Of a DNA stretch of 64,000 bases, positions 60,392-64,000 are shown piece after piece. The notes under the pieces are model-generated. The model did no database searches. It was not told where the DNA came from and saw only the letters and a list, made by a program, of their open reading frames with translations. This stretch comes from Kushneria avicenniae (lineage in GTDB: Bacteria; Pseudomonadota; Gammaproteobacteria; Pseudomonadales; Halomonadaceae): positions 248,001-312,000 of the forward strand of contig NZ_FOLY01000004.1 in NCBI RefSeq assembly GCF_900112585.1, written 5' to 3'. Within the stretch, counting starts at the first letter, position 1. Each line of letters begins with the position of its first letter. The position numbers and the translations under genes are program-made.

Positions 60392-61048
60392 ATGCGTCAT
60401 GTATTTCTGCTGGTGACGGCCCTGCTGCTGTCCGCTCCGATCCAGGCTCAGGAGGTTCATCCCTTCAAGGCCGAATATCATCTCGTGATCGACGGCTGGC
60501 CCAACGCCGACATGACCCATCAACTCGAGCAGGACAAGGACGGCTGGCGTACCACCATGCACGCCTCGATCAGGATCGCCACCGGCTATGAATACAGCCG
60601 TTTTCACCTGCGCGATGACACCACCGCTGTCCCCTGGAGTTTTTACAGCCGCTACCGGCTGTTCGGCTTTGGCGACACCTATCGGCTTGACCAACAGCAG
60701 CTCTCGAATCTGCCCGACCGCCAGGCAGCGCTGTTTGCACTCAGCCGCCAGGCGTTTGACGCCCCCTCCTGCCGCGGTCGCCAGACGACGCCCTGCACGT
60801 TTGCCTACGTCGATCACAAGACGCGCAAGCACGACATGGCCTGGCGGGTCATCGATGATCCTGAAATGACCGTCCCCCAGGGCCACTGGAAGACGCGCCA
60901 TGTGGAAGCCTGGGATGAAGACAAGCCTGATCGGCGCCTGCACTTCTACTTCACGTCGCGCTATCCGGGCCTTCTCGTGCAGACGGACTATTTTCGCGAT
61001 GGCAAACTGAGTGCACGACTGCAGCTGACCGGGCTGGAGACGCCGTAG
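60392..61048 (+). CDS. DUF3108 family exported protein
   Basis: A 218-residue protein with a signal peptide (MRHVFLLVTALLLSAPIQAQ, cleavage near residue 20) and a beta-rich mature part with FKAEYHLVIDGWPNADMTHQ and EYSRFHLRDDTTAVPWSF, the pattern of DUF3108 proteins, which are periplasmic and of unknown function, often near LPS, cell-wall or phosphoribosyl genes. AGGAG precedes the start 35 bases past ghrA, so it may be co-transcribed with it. Confidence 0.75.
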   Translation: MRHVFLLVTALLLSAPIQAQEVHPFKAEYHLVIDGWPNADMTHQLEQDKDGWRTTMHASIRIATGYEYSRFHLRDDTTAVPWSFYSRYRLFGFGDTYRLDQQQLSNLPDRQAALFALSRQAFDAPSCRGRQTTPCTFAYVDHKTRKHDMAWRVIDDPEMTVPQGHWKTRHVEAWDEDKPDRRLHFYFTSRYPGLLVQTDYFRDGKLSARLQLTGLETP

Positions 61049-61116
61049 GCCAGAACACGTCACAGGCGCGATGCGCGCCGGGCGATAACATCCAATACTG
61101 ATACCACGGAGGGAAC

Positions 61117-62001
61117 ATGCTGGAACCCCATCTGACACTGACCATGGCACTGGGAGAAGGCCCGCACTGGGACAGCCACCAGCAGCGCCTTCACTGGGTG
61201 GACATCCTGGGCGGAGAGCTGCACCAGCTGGACCCGGAGACCAGCCAGCATCTGGTCTACCGCTTTGACGAGCCGCTGGCCTACGCCGTGCCCAGTGAGC
61301 AGGGTGGCTATCTGGCTGCCTTTCGCTCCGGGCTCTGGCGCCTGGACGCGCAGGGCCAGAAACAGCAGCAGCTGGTCGAGGGGCCGCAGAATCCGTCCAT
61401 CAGCTGGTGCAACGACGCCCACTGCGATGCCCATGGCCGACTGTGGTTCGGCACCAAAAATGCCGAGGAAACCCATCCCACCGGGGCCTTTTTCAGCTAT
61501 CACGGCGAGCTGACGCCGCATTTTGATGGCGTGACCATTGCCAACGGCATCGCCATCAGCCCGAACAATGACTGGCTTTATTTCAGCGACACGCCCACCC
61601 ACAGGATTTATCGCTATCCGCTGGATATCGAGGCGGGGACACTGGGCAAACCCGAGCTCTTTGCCGACACCCGGGCGCTGGCTCTACCCGGGTCGCCGGA
61701 CGGCGCGGCCATCGATGAGGCCGGTCACTACTGGGTGGCCATGTACGGTGGCGGTGTCGTGGTGCATTTTGACGAGCACGGTAACGTGATCGAAACCCAG
61801 CCGCTGCTGGCCCCCAACCCGACCAAGGTGGTCTTTGGTGACAGCGATCTGCGCACGCTCTATGTCACCTGTGCGCGTCAGGAGCTCGAGCAGGCCACGC
61901 TGGATCAATATCCTGATGCCGGCTCGCTCTTTTCCATGCGTGTAGAGACCCCGGGCCTGCCCGGTCATCGCTATCGAGACGCCGATCACGTCAGCGCCTG
62001 A
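61117..62001 (+). CDS. SMP-30/gluconolactonase-type sugar lactonase
   Basis: A 294-residue six-bladed beta-propeller of the SMP-30/Gnl/LRE family. Metal-binding positions are visible: Glu in LGEGPHWDSHQQRLHWVDIL, Asn in SWCNDAHCDAHGRLWFGT, Asn in GVTIANGIAISPNNDWLYFS, and Asp in LPGSPDGAAIDEAGHYWVAM. The enzyme opens aldonolactones (for example arabino-, galactono- or xylonolactone) in non-phosphorylative sugar oxidation. A GntR regulator and a sugar permease follow, which indicates a sugar-catabolic cluster continuing beyond the window. Confidence 0.88.
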   Translation: MLEPHLTLTMALGEGPHWDSHQQRLHWVDILGGELHQLDPETSQHLVYRFDEPLAYAVPSEQGGYLAAFRSGLWRLDAQGQKQQQLVEGPQNPSISWCNDAHCDAHGRLWFGTKNAEETHPTGAFFSYHGELTPHFDGVTIANGIAISPNNDWLYFSDTPTHRIYRYPLDIEAGTLGKPELFADTRALALPGSPDGAAIDEAGHYWVAMYGGGVVVHFDEHGNVIETQPLLAPNPTKVVFGDSDLRTLYVTCARQELEQATLDQYPDAGSLFSMRVETPGLPGHRYRDADHVSA

Positions 62002-62078
62002 GCCGCCGAGCCTCGTTCCGCCACCCGCGGCTCGGGGCCTGCCCGTGATGTCGAGCCGGTGATTGCCATCCTGACGCC

Positions 62079-62852
62079 ATGACTACCGAGAATCGCATGA
62101 CCGAGACCGCCGCCCATGAGCCCCACCATGTGGCCGATCAACTGATCAGGGAAATCCTTGAGGGACGCTATCAGCCGGGCGATTTCATCCCGAAGGAGCT
62201 GGAGATCTGCCGGCAGTCCGGCCTGAGCCGCAACGTGGTCCGTCGTCACCTGGGGGCGCTGGTCAAGGGGGGCGTCATCGAGCGCATTTCCGGTTACGGC
62301 TCCCGCGTACGCGAATTCTCGCAGTGGCATATTCTCGATCCAGCGGTAACGGACTGGATCACCCGCTTCGCCGGGCCTCATCTGGAGATTCAGCGCGAGA
62401 TCCTGAGCTTTCGCCTGACGGTCGAGCCCTGGGTGGCGATGATGGCTGCCGGCTGCGCCACGGCTCGGGATCTGGTCGCCATCGAGGAAGCCTTCGAGGG
62501 CATGCAGCGTCATCATCTGGATGAGGACACCACCCAGCACGACCACTGCGATGTCTCCTTTCATGTCGCCATCTACTACGCCACCCACAACATCGTCTGG
62601 TCCCAGCTCTCCCACGTGCTGCGCCCCTCCATCCACCTGCTGGTGTCCCACAGCAATACCCGCACGCTGGACCCAACGCACAGTCTCGAGAGTCACCGTC
62701 GTCTCATGGAGGCCATCCGCATGCGCCAGGCCAATGAGGCCTATCACGCCGCCATCGCGGTACTGGAAGACACCGCTACCACGCTGAACATGACCGTCAC
62801 GCCGGCACCGGTGCCCCACCATCTGCCACTGAACGCCGCGCCGACAGACTGA
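62079..62852 (+). CDS. FCD-type (FadR subfamily) GntR regulator
   Basis: A 257-residue regulator. The N-terminal winged helix includes VADQLIREILEGRYQPGDFI, then CRQSGLSRNVVRRHLGALVK and GGVIERISGYGSRVR. The all-helical FCD ligand domain has the metal-binding pattern RLTVEPWVAMMAAGCAT, DVSFHVAIYYATHN and SLESHRRLMEAI (Asp/His, His, His). Such proteins respond to sugar acids. An imperfect 14-bp inverted repeat upstream of the next gene (63047-63079) is a candidate operator. Probably it represses the lactonase and transporter genes. Confidence 0.88.
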   Translation: MTTENRMTETAAHEPHHVADQLIREILEGRYQPGDFIPKELEICRQSGLSRNVVRRHLGALVKGGVIERISGYGSRVREFSQWHILDPAVTDWITRFAGPHLEIQREILSFRLTVEPWVAMMAAGCATARDLVAIEEAFEGMQRHHLDEDTTQHDHCDVSFHVAIYYATHNIVWSQLSHVLRPSIHLLVSHSNTRTLDPTHSLESHRRLMEAIRMRQANEAYHAAIAVLEDTATTLNMTVTPAPVPHHLPLNAAPTD

Positions 62853-63046
62853 GCCACTTTGCCGGCACGCTCGTTCTGGCCAGCGCACGCTCCAGGTTTG
62901 CCGCAGAGCCAAAATCCCCCCTGGGCAAAAAACCACTGACTGTGCAGATTCGCGCAGGTCTTTCCCGCCCGAACAGGTGCCCTGTAACGCCAATCGCCTC
63001 ACCGGCCACTTCTCAAGACTCGACCAAGGTCGAAGCGGCCAAAGTC

Positions 63047-63079
63047 TATGTTGAGCATTTGGCTTAAATGTCCAACATA
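63047..63079. promoter_or_regulatory. Candidate GntR operator upstream of the sugar transporter
   Basis: The arms TATGTTGAGCATTT and AAATGTCCAACATA form an inverted repeat with 12 of 14 pairs matched around GGCTT. It lies 58 bases before the transporter start and 195 after the regulator gene. A second short perfect repeat, TCGACC-AA-GGTCGA, is at 63020-63033. Both look like regulator sites; assigning them to the adjacent GntR protein is inference. Confidence 0.5.
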
Positions 63080-63136
63080 CACCCCCTGTTGTTGATCCTG
63101 TTTTCACCCATGCAGTGACCTCTTTCGGGGCAGCTT

Positions 63137-64000
63137 ATGAAATCATCCATGACCGCGACATCCCACGCGCCCGGCCACGCTGCGCGCCCGTCGATGTCGA
63201 CCGTATACATGATCGGCGGTGTTGCCGCACTGGCCGGTCTTCTCTTTGGTATGGACATCGGCGTCATCTCCGGTGCCCTGCCCTTTATCGAACAGGATTT
63301 TGGCGTCAGCGATCGCCAGCAGGAAATCATCGTCAGCGTCATGATGCTGGGGGCGGCGTTTGGTGCCTGCGCCAGCGGCACCCTGTCACGCAAAATGGGG
63401 CGCAAGCTGACCCTGACCGTCAGCGGTGTGGTCTTCGTGGCAGGTGCCCTGCTTTCGGCGCTGGCCGTATCCCCCGAAATGCTGATTGTGGCGAGACTGG
63501 TGCTGGGCGTGGCCGTGGGCATTTCCTCCTATGTGGCGCCCATCTATCTCTCCGAGATCGCTCCGGAACACATTCGCGGTCGGCTGATTTCCTTTTATCA
63601 GCTGATGATCATGGGCGGCATTCTGCTCGCCTATCTGACCAATACCCTGTTCAGCTACAGCGGCAACTGGCGCGGCATGCTGGGCATCATTGCCGTTCCC
63701 GGGGTTCTGTTGCTTCTGGGCATGATCTTTCTGCCCCGCAGCCCGCGCTGGCTGGCAAGCAGCGGGCGCTTTGACGAGGCACGCAGCATCCTGATGCGCC
63801 TGCGCGGCAACGACAGCAAAGGCGTGGATGAAGAGATGGCGCAGATTCGCAGCAATCTCAAAATAGGCGAGTCAGGCTGGGCGCTTTTCAAGCGCAACGC
63901 CAACTTTCGCCGCTCGACCGGTCTGGGCATGACGCTGCAGTTCATGCAGCAGTTCACCGGCGCCAACGTGATCCTCTATTACGCCCCGCGTATTCTGGAA
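63137..64000 (+). CDS. MFS sugar transporter, sugar porter family (cut by window edge)
   Basis: The first 288 residues are present and the frame is open to the last base. Sugar-porter landmarks: helix 1 [20 protein letters not shown], the loop SRKMGRKLT (the RxGRR-type motif), [20 protein letters not shown] followed by [11 protein letters not shown] (the PESPR/EIAP signature), [14 protein letters not shown] ending the N-terminal half, and [15 protein letters not shown] at the start of helix 7. It resembles GalP/AraE/XylE proton symporters. It starts at ATG 63137, with a second ATG 12 bases on. Context with a lactonase and an FCD regulator suggests uptake of a hexose or pentose. Confidence 0.88.
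   Translation, partial: MKSSMTATSHAPGHAARPSMSTVYMIGGVAALAGLLFGMDIGVISGALPFIEQDFGVSDRQQEIIVSVMMLGAAFGACASGTLSRKMGRKLTLTVSGVVFVAGALLSALAVSPEMLIVARLVLGVAVGISSYVAPIYLSEIAPEHIRGRLISFYQLMIMGGILLAYLTNTLFSYSGNWRGMLGIIAVPGVLLLLGMIFLPRSPRWLASSGRFDEARSILMRLRGNDSKGVDEEMAQIRSNLKIGESGWALFKRNANFRRSTGLGMTLQFMQQFTGANVILYYAPRILE

Overview
The window reads as a chromosomal segment of a moderately halophilic gammaproteobacterium of the Halomonadaceae (Halomonas/Kushneria-like). The case rests on an ectoine-degradation cluster (doeA-doeB-doeX), GC-rich coding sequence, and gene orders usual for this group: smc-zipA-ligA, alaS-lysC-csrA-tRNAs, pncC-recA-recX facing mutS-fdxA, and pyrG-kdsA-eno. Almost all of it is core chromosome. 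No insertion sequence, prophage, integrase or CRISPR array was seen.

Left part (1-24 kb). A LysR regulator enters from the left edge. A hipB-hipA toxin-antitoxin pair follows, preceded by three evenly spaced palindromic operators and flanked by two decayed copies of the 3' end of xseA, the only clear accessory island in the window. Next comes glrK-qseG-glrR. Upstream of it lies what looks like a GlrR/sigma-54/IHF-controlled non-coding transcript with its own terminator, in the position glmY holds in enterobacteria. Then come argA, pitA with its DUF47 partner, a CYTH triphosphatase, an EAL phosphodiesterase, a K+ channel with a zinc ribbon, yciO-rnm facing yciB-yciI, mnmC, and a CitA/CitB-type two-component system divergent from a 2-hydroxycarboxylate transporter.

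Middle (24-51 kb). This part holds replication, repair, division and translation housekeeping: yheU, ligA, zipA, smc, a LexA-like peptidase without a DNA-binding domain, yigZ, a gamma-glutamyltransferase, dusC, tRNA-Ser(GCT) with two tRNA-Arg(ACG), csrA, lysC, alaS, recX, recA, pncC, mutS, fdxA, eno, kdsA and pyrG. A 0.55-kb AT-rich gap between fdxA and eno holds repeats and an orphan terminator that no gene explains.

Right part (51-64 kb). The ectoine catabolic operon doeABX is followed by a soluble four-PAS chemoreceptor next to a triple-CheW protein, then corA, a GhrA-like reductase, a DUF3108 protein, and a sugar-catabolic group (SMP-30 lactonase, FCD-type GntR regulator, MFS sugar transporter cut by the right edge).

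The strongest candidate for something undescribed is the GlrR/sigma-54 regulatory module at about 6.5-7.07 kb. Next are the four-PAS receptor/triple-CheW pair, the hipBA island with its 50-bp operator array, and the unexplained fdxA-eno gap.
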